Positions 1 through 8,392 of a stretch of 22,388 bases of DNA are shown in pieces. Both the position numbers and the translations under genes were made by a program. Location of the stretch: positions 1 through 22,388 of the forward strand of contig ONDN01000053.1 of NCBI GenBank assembly GCA_900316595.1, written 5' to 3'. Under the pieces are notes generated by a model. The model did not search any database, was not told the origin of the DNA, and saw nothing but the letters and a program-made list of their open reading frames with translations. The stretch comes from an uncultured Mycoplasmataceae bacterium. Its GTDB lineage: Bacteria; Bacillota_I; Bacilli_A; Mycoplasmatales; Mycoplasmoidaceae. The stretch's first letter is position 1. Each line of letters starts with the position of its first letter.

Positions 1-147
1 AAAGGAATGCGAAAAAGTCACTTAGCTTTATCTAAACCAACAGTTACTACATGTAAAAAATGTGGTAAACCTATTAAACCACATCATGTTTGCAAAAGTT
101 GTGGTTACTATAATGGTAAAAAAATAATTAATGTTAAAAATAGCTAA
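1..147 (+). CDS. rpmF: 50S ribosomal protein L32 (3' part)
   Basis: Structural protein of the large ribosomal subunit. The window opens inside the gene: the frame from base 1 reads KGMRKSHLALSKPTVTTCKK and ends in TAA at 145-147, leaving 48 codons. The pattern R-K-S-H-x-A-L-S followed by two CxxC pairs (CKKC and CKSC) around PIKPHHVC, then GYYNGK, is the L32 signature; the four cysteines form its zinc ribbon. L32 is usually about 55 to 65 residues, so only a short N-terminus is missing upstream. It is followed after 5 bases by a small membrane protein gene. Identification is by motif and is secure; the true start lies outside the window. Confidence 0.93.
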   Translation, partial: KGMRKSHLALSKPTVTTCKKCGKPIKPHHVCKSCGYYNGKKIINVKNS

Positions 148-152
148 CCATA

Positions 153-353
153 ATGCACAAAATTAAAAGTAGCAAGGATAATTCTGAAGTAAAAAACTTA
201 GATCAACTTGCTGATCTATACAATGAAGGAATTAATAATAAAGAAAAAAGCACTTATTCCCGTTCATTTAATGGTTTAATAATTACTTTATCAACCATCT
301 CAGCAGTGTGTCTTGGTATTATGGCTTGTTACCTAATTTACATTTATTGCTAA
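153..353 (+). CDS. Small single-pass membrane protein, unknown function
   Basis: A 66-residue protein I do not recognise. Residues 1 to about 38 are hydrophilic and charged (MHKIKSSKDNSEVKNLDQLA at the start). Residues about 40 to 65 form one strongly hydrophobic segment rich in Ile, Leu and Thr with two cysteines, ending IYIYC at the C-terminus. With no cleavable N-terminal signal, the likely topology is a C-tail anchor with the charged domain in the cytoplasm (inference). It starts 5 bases after the rpmF stop and probably shares its transcript; no Shine-Dalgarno site is visible. It ends shortly before the tRNA-Cys promoter. The clear N/C-terminal composition split and the position make it a probable real gene, but there is no family evidence. 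Confidence 0.55.
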   Translation: MHKIKSSKDNSEVKNLDQLADLYNEGINNKEKSTYSRSFNGLIITLSTISAVCLGIMACYLIYIYC

Positions 354-356
354 TAG

Positions 357-362
357 TATAAT
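357..362 (+). promoter_or_regulatory. -10 box for tRNA-Cys
   Basis: A perfect TATAAT lies 8 bases before the first base of the tRNA, the right distance for transcription to begin at or just before the mature 5' end. No convincing -35 box is seen, as is common in mycoplasmas. Confidence 0.5.
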
Positions 363-370
363 CACCTCAT

Positions 371-445
371 GGTGTCTTAGCCAAGTGGTAAGGTCCGAAG
401 CTGCAACCTTCGTATTCGTCAGTTCGAATCTGACAGACACCTCCA
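371..445 (+). tRNA. trnC: tRNA-Cys (anticodon GCA)
   Basis: The cloverleaf is complete. The acceptor stem GGTGTCT (371-377) pairs with AGACACC (435-441), followed by discriminator T and an encoded CCA (443-445). The anticodon stem CGAAG/CTTCG encloses the loop CTGCAAC with anticodon GCA. The T arm is GTCAG-TTCGAAT-CTGAC. The D arm is AGCCAAGTGGTAAGGT. It is a single tRNA gene with its own -10 box and a terminator directly after the CCA. Confidence 0.96.
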
Positions 446-446
446 T

Positions 447-470
447 AAAACCCACACTTGTGGGTTTTTT
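447..470. terminator. Bidirectional rho-independent terminator (tRNA-Cys / dnaI)
   Basis: A 9-bp stem AAAACCCAC (447-455) and GTGGGTTTT (460-468) with a four-base loop is flanked by an A run on the left and a T run on the right, so it works in both directions. It ends the tRNA-Cys transcript and, on the other strand, follows the dnaI stop codon (469-471) immediately. Confidence 0.85.
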
Positions 471-1449
471 ATTTATAGTTTAAATATCTATGATTTGTTT
501 CTTTAATTTCTATCTCAGTGTTATTGGTCAACGCTTTGATACGATCAATTATTCTACCAACATCTATAGCTGGTAGTTTAGATGAATTTCTTATTTTTTT
601 GAATAATTGATTCATACTAAAATTGCTTGTAAAATATGTTAATTTTTTTGCATTATATCGCTCATCCAAAATTTCAAATAGTATTTGATTAACAAATCAT
701 TCATTAGTATCAGAAACACCTATATCATCAAGAACCAAAACATCAACATTTTTACATCTATCTACAATTTTTTCGTTAATGTAATTTGATTTATCAAAAT
801 TACTTTTTAGTTTTTTTGATAGTGTTGAAGTTTTAATAAATATTCCTTTAAATCCTTCATCTAAAAGTGAATTTAAAAATGTGTGCATTAACAATGTTTT
901 ACCAACACCATATGAACCATAAATATAAATCCCTTTAACTTTTGATATGTCTTTATCTTTTTTTAAAGTTTTAAATGCCGGAGTTAAAAAAGAATTAATA
1001 ATTTGCAATTTAGAGTTAGTGTAATTTTTCTGCTTTTTAATTATCTTAAACTTTTCTGAATATGAAAGTTTAGTATCTAAAGTGTCTTGTGCAGGTAAAT
1101 TAGATCACATTTCATCCACAAGTGAATTACATAATTTAACCATTGATAAATTCTTTTTATCCGTTTCAGCAAAATCATCAAACACATAATTATTTAATTT
1201 TTTTTGTTTAGAACATGGGACCATTATAACAACAAGATTTTTGTTCTTATCTCTAATTAATCTTGTGTGACTAAAATTTTCATTAATGCAAACATCATCT
1301 GGTAATTCATCACACTTGTTTTGTTCTTCTACTATTCGCATTATTATTGGAAAAAACATCTGTTTTTCACTATCAGATAATTTTAATTCTTTAATATATT
1401 CTTTATTAAAAAGATCTTTATATTTGATAAGAAAATCTTTGGTAGACAT
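469..1449 (-). CDS. dnaI: DnaI-like helicase loader (AAA+ ATPase)
   Basis: A 326-residue protein when TGA is read as Trp (TGA codons near 1102 and 694). It resembles Bacillus DnaI (about 311 residues), which loads the replicative helicase onto origin DNA. The C-terminal AAA+ domain carries Walker A GSYGVGKT (residues about 178-185) and Walker B LVLDD (about 238-242), then the sensor-like YFTSNFS. The N-terminal domain is helical and has C46, C54, H61 and C79, an arrangement that could match the zinc-binding helicase-interaction domain of DnaI (inference). The start codon lies 2 bases after the dnaB stop, so the two are co-transcribed and probably translationally coupled; no Shine-Dalgarno is seen. 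DnaC/IstB-type ATPases share the fold, but the partner gene favours DnaI. Confidence 0.88.
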
Positions 1450-1451
1450 AC

Positions 1452-2609
1452 TTAGTAATCATTAAATACAGAAAATCAATCTGGATTATCATCACCAGTC
1501 AATTCAAGTGTATTATTATTTTTAGTAAGCTTTTTACTTGATAAATAGTTATATAAAGAGTTAAGAGTTAGCAAATTAGCACCATTTACAGTTTTAGCCA
1601 TTTTGTATAGGTATCTTGAATTCAAATTACCATTTGTCTTATTTAAACTAAAATCAATCATTAAGTTTATCAAAGTATCATTTAAGTGATAAACATTACG
1701 TAAAGTGTTAATAATTTTTAATTCTTCGTCAGTTAAACTAGTTTTTTTAATTGAAAAATAATAATGTTCAGAATTTAAACTTTTATATGAGGTGAAAATT
1801 CTAAGTAATTCTTCGTCGCTTAAATTTTCATAAAACATTTTGGCATTTCTATTAACTTTAGTTTGTTTAAAAATATTAATATTGTTTGATTCATCAATAT
1901 ATTTTTTAAAGTTTATTTGTAATAAGTTATAGTCAACTTCAAATTGCTTGTTTTCGTTCTGAATAATTGAATTATAAACACAATGTTCAATTTCTGATAA
2001 AGTTAAATTATATGAGTTGAAAAAGAAATTAATTAAATCCTTGACTTGGTCATTTAATAAGACAACTTGATGGGTTTTAATTGAAATACTCTTATATAGA
2101 TCATTAAAATTAAATTCATAAATTCGTTCTAATTCTGAATCTTTAAAAATAAGATCAAAATTTGCTGATACATTTAAGAAAGATTTAGGTAAATGGTTAT
2201 TAAGATGCAAATATTCAAGTCTCTCGTAATTTGTTCTACCGATTTTCTTGTATAGTAAATGTCTAAATTTTTGATTATCAATAAATTTTACAAAACTCAA
2301 TGGCTCTATAAGTTCAAAACAATATGTTGTTTTATTGCCATCTACATATGTTCTTAACAATTGGAGTGCTTCAAGTTTTGATCTTAGTTGAAGGAATGAA
2401 TCATATGTTAGGTTCAATTGTTTATGTAATGATTCAATATTACTATATTTAGTACCAATTTGAAGATGCTTATCAGCTTCATTATTAAGCACAATATATA
2501 AAGCAATAGCTTGATCACCTATTATTGGTGAATATAAATCATGCAGAGATTTATAGTTGATAGTGAAGTCATATTTTTTTACTATTGAGAAAATAATATT
2601 TTGAAACAT
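1452..2609 (-). CDS. dnaB: DnaB/DnaD-type replication initiation protein
   Basis: A 385-residue protein. An in-frame TGA at 1476-1478 is Trp, and translation continues WFSVFNDY to TAA at 1452-1454. It is the low-GC Gram-positive DnaB (primosome and membrane attachment protein), not the DnaB helicase. The N-terminal region YSPIIGDQAIALY resembles the winged-helix domain, and the C-terminal region (about 280-360, ending in YLYKMAKTVNGANLLTLNSL) resembles the DnaB_2/DnaD helical domain. Family sequence conservation is low, so the call leans on the direct coupling to dnaI, its functional partner. A reasonable ribosome binding site (AAAGAAAGGG) lies about 9 bases before the ATG. An out-of-frame ATG in the leader at 2638-2640 is probably not used. 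Confidence 0.8.
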
Positions 2610-2690
2610 TATTCACTACCCTTTCTTTATCCAAAAACATTATTAATTAATAAGGCTGATTAGCAAGTCCTTAATAATAAGTTAATTAGA

Positions 2691-2718
2691 TTAGATATTT
2701 TTCAAATGAAAAATCTAA
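2691..2718. other. Imperfect hairpin in the coaE-dnaB gap
   Basis: An 11-bp stem (TTAGAT..TTTTC with GAAAAATCTAA) has a 2-base bulge and an AAAT loop. It lies in the 238-bp gene-free stretch between the dnaB start and the coaE stop, about 90 bases upstream of dnaB on its strand. It could be a leader structure or a second, weak transcript end for the coaE operon. The rest of the gap is A/T homopolymer-rich and I see no gene or other site in it. Confidence 0.35.
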
Positions 2719-2822
2719 AAAAATTTGAAAAAAAATATTTCTTAATTTCAAAAATTTATATTGCCTACAACTAAAAAATATTTTTATGAAAACTAAATTA
2801 ACTATCAAATGGTGTTTTTAAA

Positions 2823-2849
2823 AGTTTCCTACATAATTTGTAGGAAACT
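2823..2849 (-). terminator. Hairpin overlapping the coaE stop codon, possible terminator
   Basis: A perfect 10-bp inverted repeat AGTTTCCTAC (2823-2832) / GTAGGAAACT (2840-2849) with a 7-base loop. Two bases of the coaE stop (2848-2850) are inside the stem. On the minus strand only a short T run follows (TTT then A-rich), so termination could be partial. It is in the right place to end the dnaE-coaE operon. Confidence 0.55.
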
Positions 2850-3432
2850 AATCAACAATTTTTTTACTGTAATTTTTTATAAAATTTATTGATTTTTTTA
2901 CATTTGTTTTTAACTGATTTATCGATAAAGTGTTATCAAGAACTAATATATTGTCTTTTTTGACCAATCGAACATCTCAATTAACTAATGATTTGTTGCC
3001 TTTCCATGCAAGTTTACTTAATTTTTGATTAGTTGTTTGTTTTTTACCTTTAACTAAAATAACTAGGTCAAAACAATTATTAAAATATCTTTGATTTGTA
3101 ATATAAATACCTAATTCAATAAAAATTATTCCTTTTTGCTTTTTGAAATAAAGAATTTTATCTTTTATTAAAGGTAATGTAATTGTATTAAGTTTATTAA
3201 GCATCTCTTTGCTTTTAAAAACTAATTGACCAAGTTTTTTTCGATCAACTCCTTTATCATTTACATATTCTAGCCCAAAGTTCTTTTTAATCAATTCAAA
3301 GCCAATTTTACTAGGCTTATAGATAGAATGAATATAATTGTCCATTTCAAGCGTTTTATAACCTAATTTCTTATATTGATTAAGAACTATTGATTTGCCA
3401 GATCCAATTTTACCAGTAATACAAACTAACAC
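2848..3432 (-). CDS. coaE: Dephospho-CoA kinase
   Basis: Last step of coenzyme A synthesis: ATP-dependent phosphorylation of dephospho-CoA. The N-terminus has the P-loop VCITGKIGSGKS, followed by the family's MDNYIHSIYK region (D of the substrate site) and the lid region around VDRKKLGQLVF. An internal TGA at 2977-2979 is Trp; the frame runs on to TAG at 2848-2850, giving 194 residues, normal for CoaE. I place the start at GTG (3430-3432): it is preceded by AAAAGGAG at good spacing and gives the usual short distance to the P-loop. An upstream ATG at 3448-3450 would add six residues (MSKGEN). Either start overlaps mutM, by 7 or 25 bases. Last gene of the operon. Confidence 0.9.
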
Positions 3433-4268
3433 GTTCTCTCCTTTTGACATCTAGGGCAAAAATATGTTCCTCTGCCATTTATTTTGATTTTACTAATTGG
3501 AGTTTTACACGTTTTACACTGTAGCCCTTCTCTTAGATGAACATTTAAAAATTTTTGATATTCGCCCGAATGATTTTTATCAAATTTATACGAAAAAATT
3601 GTTGTACCTTTATGTTTAATAGCATTAAGTAGTATCTCTTTTGAATATTTACAAATTAATTCACAATCTTTATTTGATAATAATTTAGCTTTTGTCAATG
3701 GATTTATTTTACACTTAAATAAAATTTCATCAGCATAAATATTGCCTATACCTGACACAATACTTTGATCTAATAAGACACTTTTAATTGGTCGATTTAT
3801 GTTTTTAATCTTATTAAGCAAAAACATACAAGTAAATTTGCTATCTAGAGGATCAATACTCAATTTTGATAACTCTTTTGAATTTAAATAATCATTTTCA
3901 TGATATATAGAAAATGTGCCAAACATCCTTGAATCACAATATGCTAAACTATTGCCATTTACAAAATTAAATAAAACCATTAAATGTGGTAAATTATTCA
4001 ATTCAGCTTTTATGCCATAAAAAAATTTGCCTTCCATTCTTAGGTGTGATACAAACACTTTCTTATTTGTTAATTTGTAAATGATATACTTGCCAAGCCT
4101 CTCAATGTTTAAAACTTTTTCATTAACAAAAAATTTTTTAAAGTAGTCAATAGAAGCATTTTGAATAATTTTAGGAACTAAAACTTCAACATTTTTTATC
4201 TTGTTATTAATTAATGTGGTTTTTTTTAATACATTAATAATTGTTGTAACTTCAGGCAACTCTGGCAT
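3426..4268 (-). CDS. mutM: Formamidopyrimidine-DNA glycosylase
   Basis: Base-excision repair enzyme that removes 8-oxoguanine and other oxidised purines and nicks the abasic site. The 280-residue length is typical. The mature N-terminus PELPEV supplies the catalytic proline and glutamate. The strand HLRMEGKF carries the conserved lysine loop, LLDQSIVSGIGNIYADEILF is the helix-two-turn-helix, and the C-terminal zinc finger CKTC-x(16)-CPRC is intact with the preceding GRGTYF. The start is 2 bases after the exonuclease stop, with a GAGAAG ribosome-binding stretch inside that gene's end. It overlaps coaE at its 3' end. Placed beside an exonuclease and a DNA polymerase, it fits a repair/replication operon. 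Confidence 0.96.
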   Translation of the reverse strand: MPELPEVTTIINVLKKTTLINNKIKNVEVLVPKIIQNASIDYFKKFFVNEKVLNIERLGKYIIYKLTNKKVFVSHLRMEGKFFYGIKAELNNLPHLMVLFNFVNGNSLAYCDSRMFGTFSIYHENDYLNSKELSKLSIDPLDSKFTCMFLLNKIKNINRPIKSVLLDQSIVSGIGNIYADEILFKCKINPLTKAKLLSNKDCELICKYSKEILLNAIKHKGTTIFSYKFDKNHSGEYQKFLNVHLREGLQCKTCKTPISKIKINGRGTYFCPRCQKERTC

Positions 4269-4270
4269 AA

Positions 4271-5164
4271 TTAAAATAACTTCTCAATTTTTTGAATATA
4301 TTTTTTTAAATGGTTTAAATTATTATGATCAGCTATTTTATAAAGTTCATCATATAAAATCTGTGTATGTTCGAATTCGTTAATATTTTTATCATCAAAT
4401 AAATTAGTTAAAATTGTTGCTAACTCCTTACATTCAATGGCTTGTTGTTTGTTGTTTAATAAACTATTTTTTGTTTTTTCTGGTAACTCGTTAACGTGTT
4501 CGTATAAATTTTCGATATCATGGTATTTTAATAAAATATCAACCGTTGTCTTAGGACCTATACCATAAATACCTTTAATATGATCTGAACTATCACCTGC
4601 TATACCTTTATAGTCAATTATTTGCTCAGGTGTTAACCCCATAAATTTTTCCTTAAAATTACTAATGTTATATTCGTTAATAACACTAACACCTGATTTG
4701 AATAACATAACTTTTGTTAAATTATTTACTAATTGAAGCATATCCTTATCTGATGAATAAATTTCAACTTCGATATTATTTTTATTCATCAACTTCACAA
4801 AGCTACCAATAATATCATCAGCTTCGTAGTCTAATAAATCCATACCTACAATACCCATTAACCTAGGAGAATTTTTGATATCTTCTAACTGAGAAACTAA
4901 ATCTACAGGCATTGGTTTTCTACCTTCTTTATATTTTTCATATTTTTTAGTTCTAAAGGTGGTTTTACCATGATCAAAGGCAATTATTGCATAATCATAA
5001 TGATTACTACTTATTAATTTCAAAATAGAGTAAACAAATAAATTAAAAGCATTAAGTGGTTTTAAATTATTCTTTTGATAATATTCCAATTGATTGTATG
5101 TTGCATAAAAACAACGGTACATTAAACTATTTCCATCAATTGCGATTGCCTTCTTATTTTGCAT
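4271..5164 (-). CDS. Stand-alone 5'-3' exonuclease (Pol I N-terminal domain type)
   Basis: A 297-residue flap/5' nuclease matching only the N-terminal domain of DNA polymerase I; it would remove RNA primers and flaps during lagging-strand synthesis and repair. Visible family blocks: AIDGNSLMYRCFYA, AFDHGKTTFRTKKYEKYKEG, DYEADDIIGSF, YSSDKDMLQLV (metal-binding acidic residues) and the helix-hairpin-helix region GIAGDSSDHIKGIYGIGPKT. No polymerase domain follows: the gene ends in TAA 2 bases before mutM, as in other mycoplasmas. I start at ATG 5162-5164. A TTG at 5174-5176, nearly abutting the dnaE stop, would add MYLS and cannot be excluded. No Shine-Dalgarno site is seen, and a 9-bp inverted repeat spans the junction. 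Confidence 0.93.
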   Translation of the reverse strand: MQNKKAIAIDGNSLMYRCFYATYNQLEYYQKNNLKPLNAFNLFVYSILKLISSNHYDYAIIAFDHGKTTFRTKKYEKYKEGRKPMPVDLVSQLEDIKNSPRLMGIVGMDLLDYEADDIIGSFVKLMNKNNIEVEIYSSDKDMLQLVNNLTKVMLFKSGVSVINEYNISNFKEKFMGLTPEQIIDYKGIAGDSSDHIKGIYGIGPKTTVDILLKYHDIENLYEHVNELPEKTKNSLLNNKQQAIECKELATILTNLFDDKNINEFEHTQILYDELYKIADHNNLNHLKKYIQKIEKLF

Positions 5165-5168
5165 ACTT

Positions 5169-5189
5169 AAATACAATTATATTGTATTT
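5169..5189. repeat. Perfect inverted repeat at the dnaE/exonuclease junction
   Basis: AAATACAAT (5169-5177), loop TAT, ATTGTATTT (5181-5189). It contains the dnaE stop codon and lies just before the exonuclease ATG. In mRNA it would form a 9-bp AT-rich hairpin directly at the start region. The role is unknown; it could modulate translation or be chance in AT-rich DNA. Confidence 0.45.
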
Positions 5190-8116
5190 ATCTTATGGGC
5201 ATTGAGAATAATTAAATTACCTTCTTTTTTCAAATCTTTTTTCAAACTTAGAGCAATAGGTTCTTTATTTTTTATTTGGTTCGCTATTTTAGAATATACA
5301 GTGCTAAAAATGACACCATTAGATAATTTAGTCTCATCCTCGATTTTTATAAAAGCCATTTTTTTACCTTTAGCATCAATAATTTCTCTAATGTTAACAA
5401 TCATGCATACTGTTCTAAAAAATAAATTTTTATCATCATTATCAATTTGCTTTAATGTATGTATTTTCATATCATTGAATTTGCTTTTAATTTTTACAAT
5501 TGGATGGTCAGTAAATGAAATTCCTAGCAACTGATATTGTTTTTCATTTATTTCTAATATTTCTTCATTTGTTGGTTTTTTGTCATAAAATTTAATGCTT
5601 ATAACTGGTTTACCATCTAAACCAAATTTGTCACAGTTTTCATATATCACTTTAATATTTTTAACCAATCAAAAAAAATCATGATCTTTATTTAACGAAT
5701 TAAAGCAACCACTTTCAGTTAATAATTTAATAACACCAAATGTTACACCATTATTTTTTAAATCTCTAATACACAACATTAAATTATTAAATTTCCCGTC
5801 TTTTTGAGACTCTCTTGTTTTAATTATCTTTTCACATGCACTTATACCAATTCCTTTTGTCATATTAAAACCAAGAACAATTTCTTTTTTATTAAAAATA
5901 CTAAATGAATATTCTGATAAATTAATATCTGGTGGTAATACTTTAATACCAACATTTTTAGCTTCATTAATATATTGAGATACTTTTTCGATACTTGCAT
6001 CATTACTTGCTAATAATGTTGAGTAAAATTCAAGTGGATAATAATAAGCAATATATGCAAGTCAATATGTTATATATGAATATGCTAAAGAATGTGAATG
6101 GTTGAAACCGTAATTTGCAAACTCAAAAATGTATTCAAATATTTCGTTAACTTTTTCTTTAGTGTAACCATTTTTAATTCCTCCATCAATAAATGATTTT
6201 TTTAAATTTGCTAATTTATCAACTTGTTTTTTTGAAATTGCTCTTCTAAATAAATCGGCATCCGCAAGGCTAAAACCAGCAACCTTTTGAACTATTTGAA
6301 TAACTTGTTCTTGATAAATAATTATGTTACTTGTTGATTCAAGAATCTTTTTAACATCATCATTTATATATTTAATTTCTTTAGGATGATTTCTATTTCT
6401 TAGAAAAACATCAATATTTTTCTGTGGCCCTGGACGATATAAAGCAGAACAAATAGAAATGTCTTCGATATTTTTTGGTTTAATTCTCATAACCAAATTT
6501 GTCATTCCTATTGATTCTAGTTGAAACAACCCTGTTGTATGCCCTTGAGCAATATAATTAAATACTTTAGGATCATTTAAAGGAATCTTATATAAATCAA
6601 TTTTTTTATTATGGTTTTTTTCAATATTCATGATTGCTTGATTTAATGTTGTCAAATTTATTAATCCCAAAATATCCATTTTGATTAAACCTAATGATTC
6701 CAAATATTCCATAGAATATTGTGTACATAACAACCCATCAGTACTTTCCTGAACAGGAATAATATCAGTTAAGTTAACTGAAGATAAAACTACCCCTGCT
6801 GCATGTAAACCTATTTGCCTTGGAAAATTTTGCAACTTCATTGCTAATTTGAATAGTTGTGGGTATTCTTCTTGGTATTTTTTTAATTCCCTGGCAGCTT
6901 TTGAATTTTCATTTAAAATATCAAAATTTTCATTTAGCAACTTGCAAATAGAATCAATGATTATTCTATTCATTGACAAAATTCTCCCAACATCTCGAAT
7001 AACCATTTTGGCTTTCATTCTTTGAAAAATAACAATATGAGCAACCTTATTTTTTGAATATTTGTTAAATAAATATTGAACTACTTCATTCCTTCTATCA
7101 TCCATGAAATCAACATCAATATCTGGCATATTTAAACGAGCAGGATTTAAAAATCTTTCAAAAACAAGATTATTTTTAATTGGATCAATAACGGTAATTC
7201 CTAATAAATAAGCAACTAAACTTCCTGCAGAACTTCCCCTACCAGGACCTACAATAATACCTTCGTTTTTAGCATAATTAACATAATCTTGAACAACTAA
7301 AAAATAATCATCAAAACCCATCTTGTTAATTGTATTAAGTTCATATTTTAACCTGTATAAATATTCAGCAGGAATATTACTCTCATTACCAAACAACTTT
7401 ATTAATGAATTTACACACATTGTCTGTAATAAAACACTACTTTGTTTTCCTTCTTGAAATTTTATTATGTAATGTCTTTTATTTAATTCAAGTTTCCATT
7501 CTGAATTCCTAATAAGGCTGTCCAAATTGTCCAAAGACTCCTTAGAAAATATTTTGCTTGCTTCTTCATTACTTAATAAATATGATTTATCAAAAGTTTT
7601 AATATCATCATAATCCTCAAGCTTTTGCTCATTAGATATTGCATTTAACGCTTTAACAAAAATAACATCTTCTTTATTTTCAAAATAACAACTTCTTGCA
7701 GCAATAGGGTTGGTTTTACTTTGATCTAAACTAAAAGCACTATCTTTTTGTTTTAATCATTCAATTTTGTCAATATCTTGTGTAATTATGAATAATGAAT
7801 CAACATAATCTTCTAAATCATATTTCTCATTTGTCATTATTTTAGAAGAAATTTTTATAAGATTTTTGTAACCTAAATTGTTCTTAGCTATCAAATAAAA
7901 ATCCTCATTATTGTATTTTATGTGTAGTCCAATAATTGGAATTAAATTATTTGCAAGAGCTTTATTATAAAATTCCATAGCTCCATACATATTATTTAAA
8001 TCAACTAAACAGACATATTTCTGCTTGTTTTTTATTGCATAGTTAATAATGTCATCAATAGACATTGATGACATTAATAATGAAAAGTATGAATGAGTAA
8101 GTAAATTAAGAAACAT
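5177..8116 (-). CDS. dnaE: DNA polymerase III alpha subunit, DnaE type
   Basis: Replicative polymerase, cytoplasmic, expected to work alongside PolC in low-GC Gram-positives. Reading TGA as Trp joins four open segments into 979 residues (Trp codons at about 7757, 6059 and 5666). Blocks in order: a PHP domain at 1-110; GPGRGSSAG (about 290-298); the acidic catalytic PDIDVDF (331-337); RMKAKMVIRDVGR; IKMDILGL with the third acidic residue; YQEQVIQIVQKVAGFSLADA; NHSHSLAYSYITYW; then helix-hairpin-helix residues and a C-terminal OB fold ending IILNAHKINTI. PHP metal-binding residues are largely lost. Start ATG 8114-8116; a TTG directly upstream abuts the preceding stop. It is shorter than typical DnaE (about 1100 residues) but near the mycoplasma size. 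Confidence 0.95.
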
Positions 8117-8119
8117 CAA

Positions 8120-8335
8120 TTACTTCTTTAGTGCAATATAATGTTTAATTTTTTTAACAACTTCTGGAGAATAATCCTCATATTCTAACATATAAATTAA
8201 TTCTTCTCGAGATAAATTACGAAGAGTTTCGTCATCTATATCCCCTTTAATTGCTTCATTAATTTTATTAGGATCAACAACCTTTGTATCTTCTATTTTT
8301 AATCTCTCGAATTCTTCTTTGTCTATTTTTTCCAT
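8120..8335 (-). CDS. Small acidic protein leading the dnaE operon, unknown
   Basis: A 71-residue soluble protein I do not recognise. It is rich in Glu, Asp, Lys and Ile with no cysteine, tryptophan or membrane segment. Two predicted helical parts are visible: MEKIDKEEFERLKIED at the N-terminus and a C-terminal stretch LSREELIYMLEYEDYSPEVV followed by a basic tail (KKIKHYIALKK). It begins just downstream of two TATAAT boxes and ends (TAA 8120-8122) 3 bases before the dnaE ATG, so it is the first gene of that operon and likely coupled to dnaE. That placement makes it a real gene and suggests, without proving, a link to replication. Confidence 0.7.
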   Translation of the reverse strand: MEKIDKEEFERLKIEDTKVVDPNKINEAIKGDIDDETLRNLSREELIYMLEYEDYSPEVVKKIKHYIALKK

Positions 8336-8353
8336 TGTTTTCTTAATATTCTT

Positions 8354-8383
8354 ATTATATTACATGAAAATAATTATATTACA
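8354..8383 (-). promoter_or_regulatory. Tandem -10 boxes upstream of the dnaE operon
   Basis: On the minus strand the 11-mer TGTAATATAAT occurs twice, at 8373-8383 and 8354-8364, 8 bases apart. Each holds a perfect TATAAT (8373-8378 and 8354-8359). Starts about 7 bases downstream would give leaders of roughly 12 and 30 bases before the ATG at 8333-8335. No -35 box is clear. Confidence 0.5.
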
Positions 8384-8392
8384 CATAAATTG

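Noticed and set aside
2600..2640. Upstream ATG in the dnaB leader
   Set aside because: Out of frame with dnaB by one base, without its own ribosome binding site; dnaB has AAAGAAAGGG in front of its own ATG.
5202..5534. A 110-residue plus-strand hydrophobic ORF opposite dnaE
   Set aside because: Shadow of the dnaE C-terminal coding region, where strand complement of AT-rich codons reads as hydrophobic residues; no start signals.
5177..8116. dnaE as several broken gene fragments (apparent stops near 7757, 6059, 5666)
   Set aside because: Each apparent stop is TGA in a frame that continues with family sequence; in this genetic code TGA is Trp, so the gene is intact. The same holds for ktrA, rpe, yidC, obg, folD, ispE and others.
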